Shown here in pieces: positions 8,644 through 17,397 of a stretch of 64,000 bases of DNA (its first letter is position 1; each line of letters begins with the position of its first letter). The DNA is taken from positions 62,001 through 126,000 of the forward strand of contig JACRJB010000010.1 in the NCBI GenBank assembly GCA_016215605.1, read 5' to 3'. The notes beneath the pieces were generated by a model, which saw only the letters and a program-made list of their open reading frames with translations, was not told where the DNA came from and ran no database searches. The stretch comes from Rhodopseudomonas palustris (GTDB lineage: Bacteria > Pseudomonadota > Alphaproteobacteria > Rhizobiales > Xanthobacteraceae). The translations under genes were made by a program, and so were the position numbers.

Positions 8644-9567
8644 GTGGACCGATTTTCATTGACGAACGAGTTGGGCGCGGCATGGACCGGGAAGCCCGGA
8701 CAATCCGCCGTTGGCGAGGGCGGCGAGAGCAGAGCGCCGAAGATGCTGGTGGCGGACGACGATCCGTCGATTGTCAGGGCGCTCGCGGTGCGATGCCGCA
8801 GGATGGGATTCGACGTCGAGGTGGCGACAAACGGCATGCAGGTGTTGCTCAAGGTGGCGCGGTTCCATCCCGAAATCCTGGTGGTCGACGTGCACATGCC
8901 GGTGGTCGACGGCCTGTCGGCCTGTGCACGATTGCTGGAGCCGCACAAGGCGCCCCTGCATGTCGTGGTGGTGACGGGAAGCCGCGACAGCGAAACCATC
9001 GCACGCTGTGAAGCGCTGGGCGCAATCTACACGCACAAGGGGCTGGATTTCTGGAAGGAACTCGAAGCCGCGTTGATCGCCCTCTATCCGAAACGGACGG
9101 CTCTGATCACCGAGGTGACCACCAATGCGACGGACGTCGAGATACGCGAGCGCCCGCGCATCCTGCTGGTCGACGACGACGACGACGTCCGGGCGTTCCT
9201 GACCTCACGGCTCAGCAAATACGGCGTCGTTCTGAGCTACGCGAGCGACGCAATTCTGGGCTTGAAGAAAGCCCGACGCGAGCAGCCGACGATGATCATC
9301 GCTGATTATTACATGCCCGACGGCGACGCCCTGTATCTGCTGGCGCGGCTGCGCACAGCGCCGGAGACCCAGCACATCCCGGTGGTGGTGTTGAGTGGCC
9401 GCGAACTCAGCGATGGCGTCAGGCAGGACCTGCGGCGGGAAATCAACGGGCTGCCGGGCGCGGCGCAAATCCTGCGCAAGTCCTTCGACACCAGCCACCT
9501 GTTTGGGGCGATTCAGAGGTACTGCGGCTTCGCCATCGAACCAGAGCCGAGAACGCGGTCGGCCTGA
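8644..9567 (+). CDS. Dual-receiver response regulator
   Basis: A 307-residue protein with two CheY-like receivers and no output domain. Receiver 1 spans about residues 33-150 (LVADDDP, Asp-82 in VDVHMPVVDG); receiver 2 spans about 171-295 (LLVDDDDD, Asp-221 in IADYYMPDGD, Lys in LRKSFD). I chose the GTG at 8644 because GGAG lies 7 bases upstream; a TTG at 8584 in the same frame would add 20 residues without a ribosome binding site. As a stand-alone double receiver it probably acts by protein-protein contact or as a phosphate sink in the neighbouring relay. Confidence 0.88.
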   Translation: MDRFSLTNELGAAWTGKPGQSAVGEGGESRAPKMLVADDDPSIVRALAVRCRRMGFDVEVATNGMQVLLKVARFHPEILVVDVHMPVVDGLSACARLLEPHKAPLHVVVVTGSRDSETIARCEALGAIYTHKGLDFWKELEAALIALYPKRTALITEVTTNATDVEIRERPRILLVDDDDDVRAFLTSRLSKYGVVLSYASDAILGLKKARREQPTMIIADYYMPDGDALYLLARLRTAPETQHIPVVVLSGRELSDGVRQDLRREINGLPGAAQILRKSFDTSHLFGAIQRYCGFAIEPEPRTRSA

Positions 9568-9661
9568 GAAGCCGGGATCAAGGTCGTTTCAACGAATCGC
9601 CACGATCGGCCGTTCGTCCGCAGACCTCACCCGTCCCGCCGTTCTCGAAGGACTGCCACAC

Positions 9662-11377
9662 ATGATCCGCCTTTCCGACAGTTTCGCGAATTTGCAAAGC
9701 ATCATCGACGCTGTCCCCCATGCCATCTTCGTGAAGGATCGCACGCACCGGATTGTCCTGCTGAATACCAGCGCCTGCGAATTCCTCGGCCATTCACGCG
9801 CGACGTTGCTGGGCTACTCCGATTTCGAGCTTTTTCCGGCGGACCAGGCCGAGATCTTTCGCGCTGCCGACGACCATGTATTCCAGACCGGCGAGGAAAG
9901 CGAAAACGAGGAGCAGCTGACGGACGGCAGGGGATGCACGCGTCACGTCATCACCCGCAAACAGATGGTGAGGCTCGAGGAGGTCGAATACCTCGTCGCG
10001 TCGGTGACCGACATAACGGCCTCGCGCGTCGCCGAGGCCAAAAATCATCATCTCTCCTTCCATGATCCGTTGACGGGCCTGCCCAATCGCAGCCTGTTCG
10101 AGGAAAAGCTGAACGGCTGTTTCCGCAACGTCGCGGAGGGAAAGCACCTCGCGGTCCTCGTGCTCGATCTCGATGGATTCAAGCATGTGAACGATGCCTA
10201 CGGCTATGTGGTCGGCGACAATATACTCAGGTGGTTCGCCGCCAAGGTCTCCGATCTTCTCGGGCCCGAAGACGTCATGGCCCGAATTGATGGCGACAAG
10301 TTCGCGATCGCGATGCCGGGGATCGGCCCTTCCGGCGACGCGACGTCTCTCGCCAGCCGCATCGTCGCCACGGTCAGACAGCCGTTCGTCGTCGATGGGA
10401 CGACCCTGGAGTTCGGCGTCGGAATTGGAATTGCTCTGGCGCGGGACGTCGCCATCCAGCCCGACGAATTGCTGCGGCGGGCCGATCGGGCGCACCACCG
10501 AGCGAGTGCCGCCGATCGACTATCGATCTGCTATTTTGATGCCGGCATGGACCAGATGATCAAGCGGCGAATTCGGATCGAGCAGGAGCTTCGCGCAGCG
10601 ATTGCCGGCGATCTCATCGTTCCCTGCTATCAGCCTGTGGTCTCGTTGAACGGTGACCGGATCATCGGATTCGAGGCGTTGGCTCGTTGGGAAAACGAGA
10701 GTCTGGGGCAAATTCCGTCGGATGAATTCATTTCGATCGCCGAAGAGGCGGGTCTCATCGACGCGCTCAGCGCCAGACTCCTGTGCCGTGCCTGCCAGGA
10801 TGCGAGCACTTGGCCAGCCTCTCTGTTTCTCGCATTCAATATTTCACCGATATCGCTACGCGACCCGACCCTGGGTCTCCGGATCCTCGGAATTCTGGCG
10901 AAATCGGGCTTCAGTCCGCATCGTCTCGAGCTCGAGATCACGGAGAGCGCCTTGGTGGACAACATCAGCGTTGCCCACACGACGATCGACCAGTTGCGGC
11001 AGGCGGGCGTGCGGATCGCGCTGGACGACTTCGGGACCGGCTATGCCACGCTGAGCCAATTGCTGTCGTTCCGTCTCGACAAGATCAAGATCGATCGCAG
11101 CTTCGTGGCCCGACTGGATGACAGCGAAGAGGGCAAGGTGATCGTCCGTGCAATCCTCGGCCTTGCGACCGGATTCGGGCTGACCACCACCGCCGAAGGC
11201 ATCGAAAGTGGCGAGCAGCTGGCATTCCTCAAGGACAATGGATGCACCGAAGGCCAGGGCTATCTGTTCGGCAAGGCCGTTCCGGCGAGCGAAGTCGACG
11301 CTCTTCTCAACCTGACGCCCTGGGCCGTCACGGCATCTGCACCGCGGATGCTCGCTGCGGGACCGATGGCGGGATGA
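9662..11377 (+). CDS. PAS-GGDEF-EAL cyclic-di-GMP protein, probably phosphodiesterase only
   Basis: A 571-residue soluble protein: PAS (~10-120), GGDEF domain (~135-295), EAL domain (~310-560). The GGDEF active-site loop reads RIDGDKFAI, so the GG(D/E)EF signature is lost and cyclase activity is unlikely. The EAL domain keeps its motifs: GFEALARWEN, LEITESAL, DDFGTGYATL, KIKIDRSFV, TTAEGIES and GYLFGKAV. I therefore predict c-di-GMP hydrolysis with the GGDEF domain acting as a regulatory (possibly GTP-binding) module. It follows the dual-receiver gene on the same strand and may be the output of this signalling block. Confidence 0.9.
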   Translation: MIRLSDSFANLQSIIDAVPHAIFVKDRTHRIVLLNTSACEFLGHSRATLLGYSDFELFPADQAEIFRAADDHVFQTGEESENEEQLTDGRGCTRHVITRKQMVRLEEVEYLVASVTDITASRVAEAKNHHLSFHDPLTGLPNRSLFEEKLNGCFRNVAEGKHLAVLVLDLDGFKHVNDAYGYVVGDNILRWFAAKVSDLLGPEDVMARIDGDKFAIAMPGIGPSGDATSLASRIVATVRQPFVVDGTTLEFGVGIGIALARDVAIQPDELLRRADRAHHRASAADRLSICYFDAGMDQMIKRRIRIEQELRAAIAGDLIVPCYQPVVSLNGDRIIGFEALARWENESLGQIPSDEFISIAEEAGLIDALSARLLCRACQDASTWPASLFLAFNISPISLRDPTLGLRILGILAKSGFSPHRLELEITESALVDNISVAHTTIDQLRQAGVRIALDDFGTGYATLSQLLSFRLDKIKIDRSFVARLDDSEEGKVIVRAILGLATGFGLTTTAEGIESGEQLAFLKDNGCTEGQGYLFGKAVPASEVDALLNLTPWAVTASAPRMLAAGPMAG

Positions 11378-11715
11378 CGCCTAAGGGACGGCGACAGCTT
11401 CTCGAAGAACGTCAGCACGTGCCGGTGCCGCCTCGATTGACGGCGACCTGAAGCGATCGACGCCAGATCCTGCGGCGCCGCGCATTTTGACGCGGTCCGC
11501 AGCTCGATCGACACCGCAATTGTCCTGCGGCATCGACGGCCTGCCCCATTCCCGCCCTGTGCATCACGCATGCGATGGCTCGCTTCCGCATCTTGGGTGG
11601 TGGGGCTATGGAAGCCGGGCGAGGCCGGAGGCGCGTGCCGACATAGCGTGTCGAGGCAAGCCTTGCCGGCTGCGCTCGGGCAGCTTCCAGGCTCGCGCGA
11701 GGGGAACGACGAGAC
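11378..11715. other. 338 bp gap upstream of bioF
   Basis: No gene is supported here. I looked for a BioR-type box (TTATMKATAA) upstream of bioF and did not see one. The ribosome binding site for bioF is probably the GAGGGGAACGA segment at about 11698-11708. Confidence 0.5.
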
Positions 11716-12846
11716 ATGCATGAAGACTTCGAAGCCGATCTGCGCGGGTTGGCGGCGCGCGGGCGGCTGCGGTCGCTGCGCGCGCGCAGCGGGATCGATT
11801 TCACGTCGAACGACTATCTCGGCCTCGCCGAATCCGAGGAACTGCAGCGTGCCGCCGCCGAGGCGGTGGCGCGCGGGGTGCCGGTGGGGTCGGGCGGTTC
11901 GCGGCTGCTGCGCGGCAATCATCCGGAGCACGAGGCGCTGGAAGCCGAGGCGGCGGCGTATTTCGGCGCCGAGACGGCGCTGTATTTCGGCGGCGGCTAT
12001 GTGGCCAATCTGGCGATCTTTTCGACACTGCCGCAGCGCGGCGATCTGGTCGTCCATGACGAACTGATCCACGCCAGCGCCCACGAGGGGATGCGCCGCG
12101 GACGCGCCGACTGCGTGGCGGCGACGCACAACGATGCCGATGCGTTCGACGCCGCGATCAAGCGGTGGCGCGCGGGTGGCGGCAAGGGCCGGCCATGGCT
12201 CGCGGTCGAGAGCCTGTACAGCATGGACGGCGACAGCCCCGATCTCGACGCCCTGTTCGCCGTCGCTGACCGCCACGACGCCATGCTGGTGATCGACGAG
12301 GCGCACGCCACCGGCGTGCTCGGGCCGCAGGGGCGCGGCCTCGCCGCGCGGTTCGAAGGACGTCAGAACGTCGTGACGCTGCACACCTGCGGCAAGGCGC
12401 TCGGCACCGTCGGCGGATTTGTTCTAGCGCCGCGCGTGGTGCGCGATTTTCTCGTCAACCGGGCGCGGCCGTTCATCTTCGCCACCGCGCCGTCGCCGCT
12501 GGTCGCGGCGATCACCCGCGCGGCGATCGAATTGTCGCGCACCAATCCGGCGCGGCGGGAGCGGCTTGCGGCGCTGGTACATTTCGCCGGCGGCGAGCTG
12601 CGCCGGCGCTGCGGCGTCGCGCCGTCCGGCTCGCACATCCTGCCGGTGATCATCGGCGCCGACGGCGCGGCGGTGGCGGTCGCCGAGTCGCTGCAGCGGC
12701 GCGGTTTCGATATCCGGGCGATCCGGCCGCCGACCGTGCCGGAAGGCACCGCGCGGCTGCGCATCGCGCTCACTGCAAATATCGACGAGGCGATCGTCGC
12801 CGAGCTGTTCGCGGCGTTGGCTGAAGACATGCGGATCGCCGCATGA
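11716..12846 (+). CDS. bioF: 8-amino-7-oxononanoate synthase
   Basis: PLP-dependent enzyme (376 residues) that condenses pimeloyl thioester with alanine, releasing CO2 and giving the biotin precursor KAPA. Motifs of the alpha-oxoamine synthase family: [11 protein letters not shown] (~28-38), [12 protein letters not shown] (~57-68), [12 protein letters not shown] (Asp-194, His-197) and HTCGKALG with the PLP-binding Lys-227. First gene of a tight bioF-bioD-bioA set; its stop overlaps the bioD start by ATGA. No bioB is seen in the window. Confidence 0.96.
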   Translation: MHEDFEADLRGLAARGRLRSLRARSGIDFTSNDYLGLAESEELQRAAAEAVARGVPVGSGGSRLLRGNHPEHEALEAEAAAYFGAETALYFGGGYVANLAIFSTLPQRGDLVVHDELIHASAHEGMRRGRADCVAATHNDADAFDAAIKRWRAGGGKGRPWLAVESLYSMDGDSPDLDALFAVADRHDAMLVIDEAHATGVLGPQGRGLAARFEGRQNVVTLHTCGKALGTVGGFVLAPRVVRDFLVNRARPFIFATAPSPLVAAITRAAIELSRTNPARRERLAALVHFAGGELRRRCGVAPSGSHILPVIIGADGAAVAVAESLQRRGFDIRAIRPPTVPEGTARLRIALTANIDEAIVAELFAALAEDMRIAA

Positions 12847-13478
12847 GCCCGCGCATCGTCGTCACCGGCACCGACACCGGCGTCGGCAAGACCGTGTTCG
12901 CCGCCGCGCTCGCCGGCGCGCTGGATGCCGACTACTGGAAACCGGTGCAGGCCGGGCTCGACGACGGCACCGATCGCGACTGCGTGCTGCGGCTGTCGGG
13001 CCTTCCTGATGCACGGCTGCTGCCGGAGGCGTATCGCCTCAACACCCCGGCCTCGCCGCATCTCGCCGCCGAGCTCGACGGCGTCACCATCGACCCGGAC
13101 AGGCTCGTGCTGCCGCAGACGCAACGCGCGCTGGTGATCGAAGGCGCCGGCGGGCTGTTGGTGCCGCTGACCCGCACGCTGCTGTCGATCGATGTGTTCG
13201 CGCGCTGGCAGGCGCCGGTGGTGCTGTGCGCCCGCACCACGCTCGGCACCATCAACCACACGCTGCTGTCGGTCGAGGCACTGCGGACGCGGAGCATCCC
13301 GCTGCTCGGCATCGCTTTCATCGGCGACGAGAATGCGGAGTCCGAGCGTGTCATCGTGGAGTTCAGCGGCGCGCGGCGGCTCGGCCGGCTGCCGCATCTG
13401 CCCGAACTAACTAGCACAGCGCTGCGCGCCGCGTTCGCGGCGAACTTCACCGTCGATGATTTCCTGAAGGCTTCTTGA
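12843..13478 (+). CDS. bioD: Dethiobiotin synthetase
   Basis: ATP-dependent carboxylase (211 residues) that closes the ureido ring of dethiobiotin from DAPA and CO2. It carries the P-loop GTDTGVGKT at residues 8-16, KPVQAG (substrate-binding Lys) and [10 protein letters not shown]. The length is at the short end of the family but complete. The start overlaps bioF by 4 bp, and its stop TGA overlaps the bioA ATG by one base, so the three genes are translationally coupled. Confidence 0.96.
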   Translation: MSPRIVVTGTDTGVGKTVFAAALAGALDADYWKPVQAGLDDGTDRDCVLRLSGLPDARLLPEAYRLNTPASPHLAAELDGVTIDPDRLVLPQTQRALVIEGAGGLLVPLTRTLLSIDVFARWQAPVVLCARTTLGTINHTLLSVEALRTRSIPLLGIAFIGDENAESERVIVEFSGARRLGRLPHLPELTSTALRAAFAANFTVDDFLKAS

Positions 13479-14746
13479 TGACGTCGAAATCTCCCGTCTG
13501 GCATCCGTTCACCCAGCATGCGGTGCAGCCGGAGGCGATTCCGATCGCACGCGGCGAGGGCGCGTGGCTCGAGGCCGCCGACGGCCGGCGCATTTACGAC
13601 GCCATCTCGTCGTGGTGGGTGATCACCCACGGCCACCGCCATCCGCACATCGTGCAGGCCATCAAGGCGCAGGCCGACAAGCTGGATCAGGTGATCTTCG
13701 CCGGCTTCACCCACGAGCCTGCGGAGAAGCTCGCGCGGCGGCTGGTCGAGATCACGCCGCCGGAGCTGGAGTACGTGTTCTTCTCCGACAGCGGCTCGAC
13801 CTCGGTCGAGGTCGCGCTGAAGATGGCGCTCGGCTTCTGGCGGCATCGCGGCGAAAACCGCACGCGCATCCTGGCGCTGCAGAGCGCGTATCACGGTGAT
13901 ACCATCGGCGGCATGTCGGTCGGCGAGCGCGGCGTGTTCAACGCGCCGTATGATCCGCTGCTGTTCGCGGTCGACCGCATTCCGTTTCCGGAACAGGGCC
14001 GCGAGCAAATGACGCTCGACGCATTGGAAGCGGCCTGCGCTGCGGGCGGCGTCGCGGCGCTGATCGTCGAGCCGCTGATCCTTGGCGCCGGCGGCATGCT
14101 GATCTATCCGCCCGCGGTGCTGGCGGAGATGCAGCGGATTTGCGCACGGCACGACGTGTTGCTGATCGCCGACGAGGTGATGACCGGCTGGGGCCGCACC
14201 GGCACGCGCTTCGCCTGCGAGCAGGCCGGCATCGCGCCGGACATCGCCTGCTACTCGAAAGGCCTCACCGGCGGTTCGCTGCCGCTGGCGGTGACGCTGT
14301 GCCGCGGCGACATCTTCGACGCGCACTACTCGCCCGATCGTACTCGCACCTTTTTCCACTCCAGCTCCTACACGGCGAATCCAATCGCCTGCGCGGCGGC
14401 GCTGGCCAATCTCGAAGTCTGGGACACCGAGCCGGTGATGCAGCGGATCGAAGCGCTGACCGCGCTGCAGGCGCGCAAGCTCGACCGCTTCCGCGCCGAT
14501 GCCCGCTACGCCAATGTCCGGCAGCTCGGCACCATCGCGGCGCTCGATGTGGTCGCCGGCGATGCCGGCTACATGGCCAATATCGGCCCGTCGCTCTACG
14601 AGGCCTTCCGCGCCCGCAACCTGCTGGTCCGGCCGCTCGGCAACACGATCTATCTGATGCCGCCGTATTGCAGCACGGAGGCGGATCTCGATCTGGTCTA
14701 CGACGCGATCGACGAGATCGTCGGAGTGACTCCAGCCGTTTCGTAA
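13478..14746 (+). CDS. bioA: Adenosylmethionine-8-amino-7-oxononanoate aminotransferase
   Basis: PLP class-III aminotransferase (422 residues) that converts KAPA to DAPA with S-adenosylmethionine as amino donor. Signatures: WHPFTQH at residues 8-14, SSWWVITHGHRHP, YHGDTIGGMSVG, LLIADEVMTGWGRTG (Asp-232) and ACYSKGLTGG with the PLP Lys-261. The ATG at 13478 forms TGATG with the bioD stop; a TTG one codon upstream is possible but less likely. With bioF and bioD this makes the late biotin pathway except bioB. Confidence 0.96.
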   Translation: MTSKSPVWHPFTQHAVQPEAIPIARGEGAWLEAADGRRIYDAISSWWVITHGHRHPHIVQAIKAQADKLDQVIFAGFTHEPAEKLARRLVEITPPELEYVFFSDSGSTSVEVALKMALGFWRHRGENRTRILALQSAYHGDTIGGMSVGERGVFNAPYDPLLFAVDRIPFPEQGREQMTLDALEAACAAGGVAALIVEPLILGAGGMLIYPPAVLAEMQRICARHDVLLIADEVMTGWGRTGTRFACEQAGIAPDIACYSKGLTGGSLPLAVTLCRGDIFDAHYSPDRTRTFFHSSSYTANPIACAAALANLEVWDTEPVMQRIEALTALQARKLDRFRADARYANVRQLGTIAALDVVAGDAGYMANIGPSLYEAFRARNLLVRPLGNTIYLMPPYCSTEADLDLVYDAIDEIVGVTPAVS

Positions 14747-14795
14747 AGTTCGGCGTATGAAGGAGTCAGAGTTGTCTGCCCTTTAACAAGCACGA

Positions 14796-14912
14796 CCTCA
14801 TGGTGAGGAGGCGCGAAGCGCCGTCTCGAACCATGCGCCGCCAGAACCTGTGGGGCACATCCTTCGAGACTCCCGGCTGCGCCGGGCTCCTCAGGATGAT
14901 GGCCGTGCCTCG
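14796..14912. repeat. Intergenic repeat, family C
   Basis: A repeat-like element with CTCATGGTGAGGAGGCGCGA, then TCTCGAACCATG, and a second half reading CTTCGAGACTCC..GCGCCGGGCTCCTCAGGATGA. The CTCATGGTGAGGAG/TCTCGAACCATG layout is a common dispersed element of Bradyrhizobiaceae genomes (from memory). It sits in the 454-bp gap between bioA and the islet membrane protein; the remainder of that gap contains no supported gene except the leader frame at 15160. Confidence 0.7.
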
Positions 14913-14956
14913 TGAGAGGCTGATCGATTGGCTGGCTGATCCGCTGGGAACAGCCG

Positions 14957-14988
14957 CTCACGCCCGATCCAGATACGCCGCCAGTATC
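14957..14988. repeat. 32-bp direct repeat, left copy
   Basis: Identical at 30 of 32 positions to 18640-18671, in the same orientation. The right copy is the 3' end of the tetR gene. Read on the minus strand, the left copy encodes ILAAYLDRA and a stop, where the TetR C-terminus reads MLAAYLERA and a stop. The two copies bracket a 3.7-kb lower-GC segment. This may be an integration-type duplication of a gene end, although no integrase is seen. Confidence 0.6.
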
Positions 14989-15159
14989 GGCCGTTTGGTG
15001 CCGCGCCGGCCCATTTTAGAAGGACCGCTCGCGCGTCGTCAGGCGTTTGATCACCACAGCGGTTCGAGCCCCTTGAGTTCCATTATATCCTTATGATCGA
15101 TAGCGGGACCCCAGTACTTGCCATACGTTGTGCACATTGCTGATACGAAGGAATCCGAT

Positions 15160-15234
15160 ATGAAGTTTGAAAACGTCTCCCGGAGAACGGGTCCCGTCGT
15201 TTGTTGGCTGACCGGCGCACCGTGCGCGCAATAG
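15160..15234 (+). CDS. Possible 24-codon leader frame before the membrane protein
   Basis: ATG at 15160 is preceded by AAGGAA with good spacing and opens a 24-residue frame ending TAG at 15232-15234. It overlaps, in another frame, both candidate starts (TTG 15201, GTG 15222) of the membrane protein. It may be a leader peptide coupling translation to GTG 15222, or the remnant of the original N-terminus after a frameshift. Only the ribosome binding site and overlap support it. Confidence 0.3.
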   Translation: MKFENVSRRTGPVVCWLTGAPCAQ

Positions 15235-17342
15235 CGATCGCCGGGCGCAGGGCGGCATCGGCAATTTATGCAAGTTTCGTCGATCTCGGCCATCACCGCT
15301 GGGCCATCGGGGCGCTGCTGGGCGGCTGCATCTGGCTTTACGGCGGCTTCATTTTGCGAACCTACGCGGGCGCCGATTTTCCGCCTGCCGTGAGTTACGC
15401 CCTGAACTTCCAGATTGCGCTGGACCACGGCCAGCTGCCGCCCCGCATGGTGGAGTTTCCGCGCGAGTTTCAGCTCGGCATGGGCACCGTAGACCACACG
15501 CCGCCTACGCCGGATGCGCCAGTGTTTCAATACTACGCATTCTTGCCGAGCGCCCTGGCCTATCCTTGGCTGAGTTTCGGCATCAAGGGTCCGGAGGCGC
15601 TGGGCTGGGTCATTCTCTCGACGTTCGCCCTCGGCGCTATCTGCCTGTATCTGACGGCGCTGCTGCTCGGCGCCCGCCGTAATCTCGCGCTCCTGGCCGC
15701 ATGGTCGTACCTGGTTTCGCCGTGGCTCATCAGCAATATCTATGGCCGCGGCGGTGTCGCGGAGGGCGTGTCGCATGCGTTGTTGCCGCTGCTGGGGTTG
15801 GGCATCGCCTGCGCCTGGACCGGTCGGCATCGGGCGGCCATCATCGCGACCGCGACCGGAATTGCCGGATTGGCCCTGGCCCACAACATCTTTCTACTTC
15901 ATGGCGCGCTATTTTGCGGGCTGGTGATATCCTGCGAAGGGATTTTTGCCGTTGTCGCCATCTGGCGAGACACCGGCGGGAAACCGGCCACGTATCTCGC
16001 AAGGGCGGCCAGCCTCGCGGTCGGGCTCGGGCTCGGACTTGCCGTCAGTTCGTGGCAATGGATGCCGGCCTATATGGCCGTCGGCGATACGAGCTTCGCC
16101 GGACAGGTGGCACACACCTATGTGCAGGACTTTGCAAGCTGGAGCGGTATTTTCGGTTTCCCCAAAACCTATTCCTACGCCGGCAGCCAGACGCCCTTCT
16201 TCTTCACCATCGGTTGGTGGAGCATTCCGTCCCTGATGCTGGCGGTGTGGCTGACACCAGCCGGACGACGTCTGCAGGCCGTTGCTCTGGCCGGCGTGTT
16301 TATCGCCTATTTCGTACTGACCTACGCACCTGGGTTCGGTTACGCGCTGCTGCCGTCGGCGTTCAACGCAACCCAAGTCACATTCAGGACTCTGGCTTTT
16401 CTCAGTTTCGCCGGCGCTTTGGCTTTGGCCTTGGTCCGCTGGCAACCCGGCTGGATCACGACCCTTGCATTGCTCTTTGCGATGACCGCGAGTCAGCTTG
16501 CCGTGATTTACTACCCGGAGCCTGTCTTTCGTTACACCGACGACCAATATCTGAAGGGGTGGGAGGTCAATGCCTTTCATGCGTATCCGCGCTATCTGAG
16601 CAGCACCTTCCGCGTCCGCGGCGACGGCGGCCTGATTTCCGAAAACATCATTCATCTGGCGACCTGGCGGGATGAAACGGGTGCGAAGTCCCGTCCTGTC
16701 GGCCTTCGCATGATCGGCCAAACCATGAAGACGATCGAGAAGCCATTTCAGCTTTGGCTCGGCCGGGTCGATCAGGAGCCGGACGACATTCCCGGCAATG
16801 CGGTTTCAGTCGACAGCGATCGATTTGATGTCACCGTGCCCATACCCGAATCACCCGACGATCTTCGCGTGTTTTTTACCGGGAGCATCGCCAGTGGCGC
16901 CATGGCCGCGATCTATCTGGAGCGCGCTTACCTCATCGAGAGGCTTGCGGCTTCTTACGTCTACTCCGATGCGCTGATGCGCACCGAGGCTACCGGGCTG
17001 CGGCGCACATTTGGGATTCTGCCGGAGCGACTTCGCGACTTTTCACCTGCCCCCTCCAACGGCTATGTCGTCGAGATCCCGATGGTGTACAATCGGTTTC
17101 TGGTCGCGCGTCAGGACGATAGCCCTCTGAAAAGTTGGGTCGACTTCAATTATCGTCTCAACGTGAGGGTCCCGGACCTGGCGCGGCCAATCGTCGTGGC
17201 CTACGAGATCCCGCAACCGATCTGGTGGTTGTCCGCGGCCGGACTTGCAGCACTGATGCTTGTCATGATGTCTGGCGGCGCAAAATCTCTAAGCAGATTT
17301 GATCGACGCCTCGGCGATCCCTCCGGTGCTGGACCGAGGTGA
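15201..17342 (+). CDS. Polytopic membrane protein, GT-C-like / PTPS-related
   Basis: About 713 residues. Several hydrophobic segments span roughly residues 35-420, interspersed with loops such as PPTPDAPVFQYYAFLPS and NIYGRGGVAEGVSHALLP, followed by a ~250-residue soluble domain and a last membrane helix near the C-terminus (WWLSAAGLAALMLVMM). This layout resembles integral-membrane sugar transferases of the GT-C superfamily, in particular proteins called 6-pyruvoyl-tetrahydropterin-synthase-related. No catalytic motif is certain. The start is uncertain (TTG 15201, GTG 15222, or a frameshifted ATG 15160). Base composition is visibly less GC-rich than in the biotin genes. It is convergent with the Tat-exported protein downstream. 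Confidence 0.7.
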   Translation: MLADRRTVRAIAIAGRRAASAIYASFVDLGHHRWAIGALLGGCIWLYGGFILRTYAGADFPPAVSYALNFQIALDHGQLPPRMVEFPREFQLGMGTVDHTPPTPDAPVFQYYAFLPSALAYPWLSFGIKGPEALGWVILSTFALGAICLYLTALLLGARRNLALLAAWSYLVSPWLISNIYGRGGVAEGVSHALLPLLGLGIACAWTGRHRAAIIATATGIAGLALAHNIFLLHGALFCGLVISCEGIFAVVAIWRDTGGKPATYLARAASLAVGLGLGLAVSSWQWMPAYMAVGDTSFAGQVAHTYVQDFASWSGIFGFPKTYSYAGSQTPFFFTIGWWSIPSLMLAVWLTPAGRRLQAVALAGVFIAYFVLTYAPGFGYALLPSAFNATQVTFRTLAFLSFAGALALALVRWQPGWITTLALLFAMTASQLAVIYYPEPVFRYTDDQYLKGWEVNAFHAYPRYLSSTFRVRGDGGLISENIIHLATWRDETGAKSRPVGLRMIGQTMKTIEKPFQLWLGRVDQEPDDIPGNAVSVDSDRFDVTVPIPESPDDLRVFFTGSIASGAMAAIYLERAYLIERLAASYVYSDALMRTEATGLRRTFGILPERLRDFSPAPSNGYVVEIPMVYNRFLVARQDDSPLKSWVDFNYRLNVRVPDLARPIVVAYEIPQPIWWLSAAGLAALMLVMMSGGAKSLSRFDRRLGDPSGAGPR

Positions 17343-17397
17343 TGTGCGAGCTGCGGTTGGACCTGGTCACGGTGCAATCGTCGCGACGATGGTGCGG

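Noticed and set aside
10259-10340. Active diguanylate cyclase in the PAS-GGDEF-EAL protein
   Set aside because: The GG(D/E)EF signature is replaced by DGDKF, so only phosphodiesterase function is proposed.
11378-11715. BioR box or riboswitch before bioF
   Set aside because: No TTATMKATAA-like dyad or known riboswitch core could be seen.
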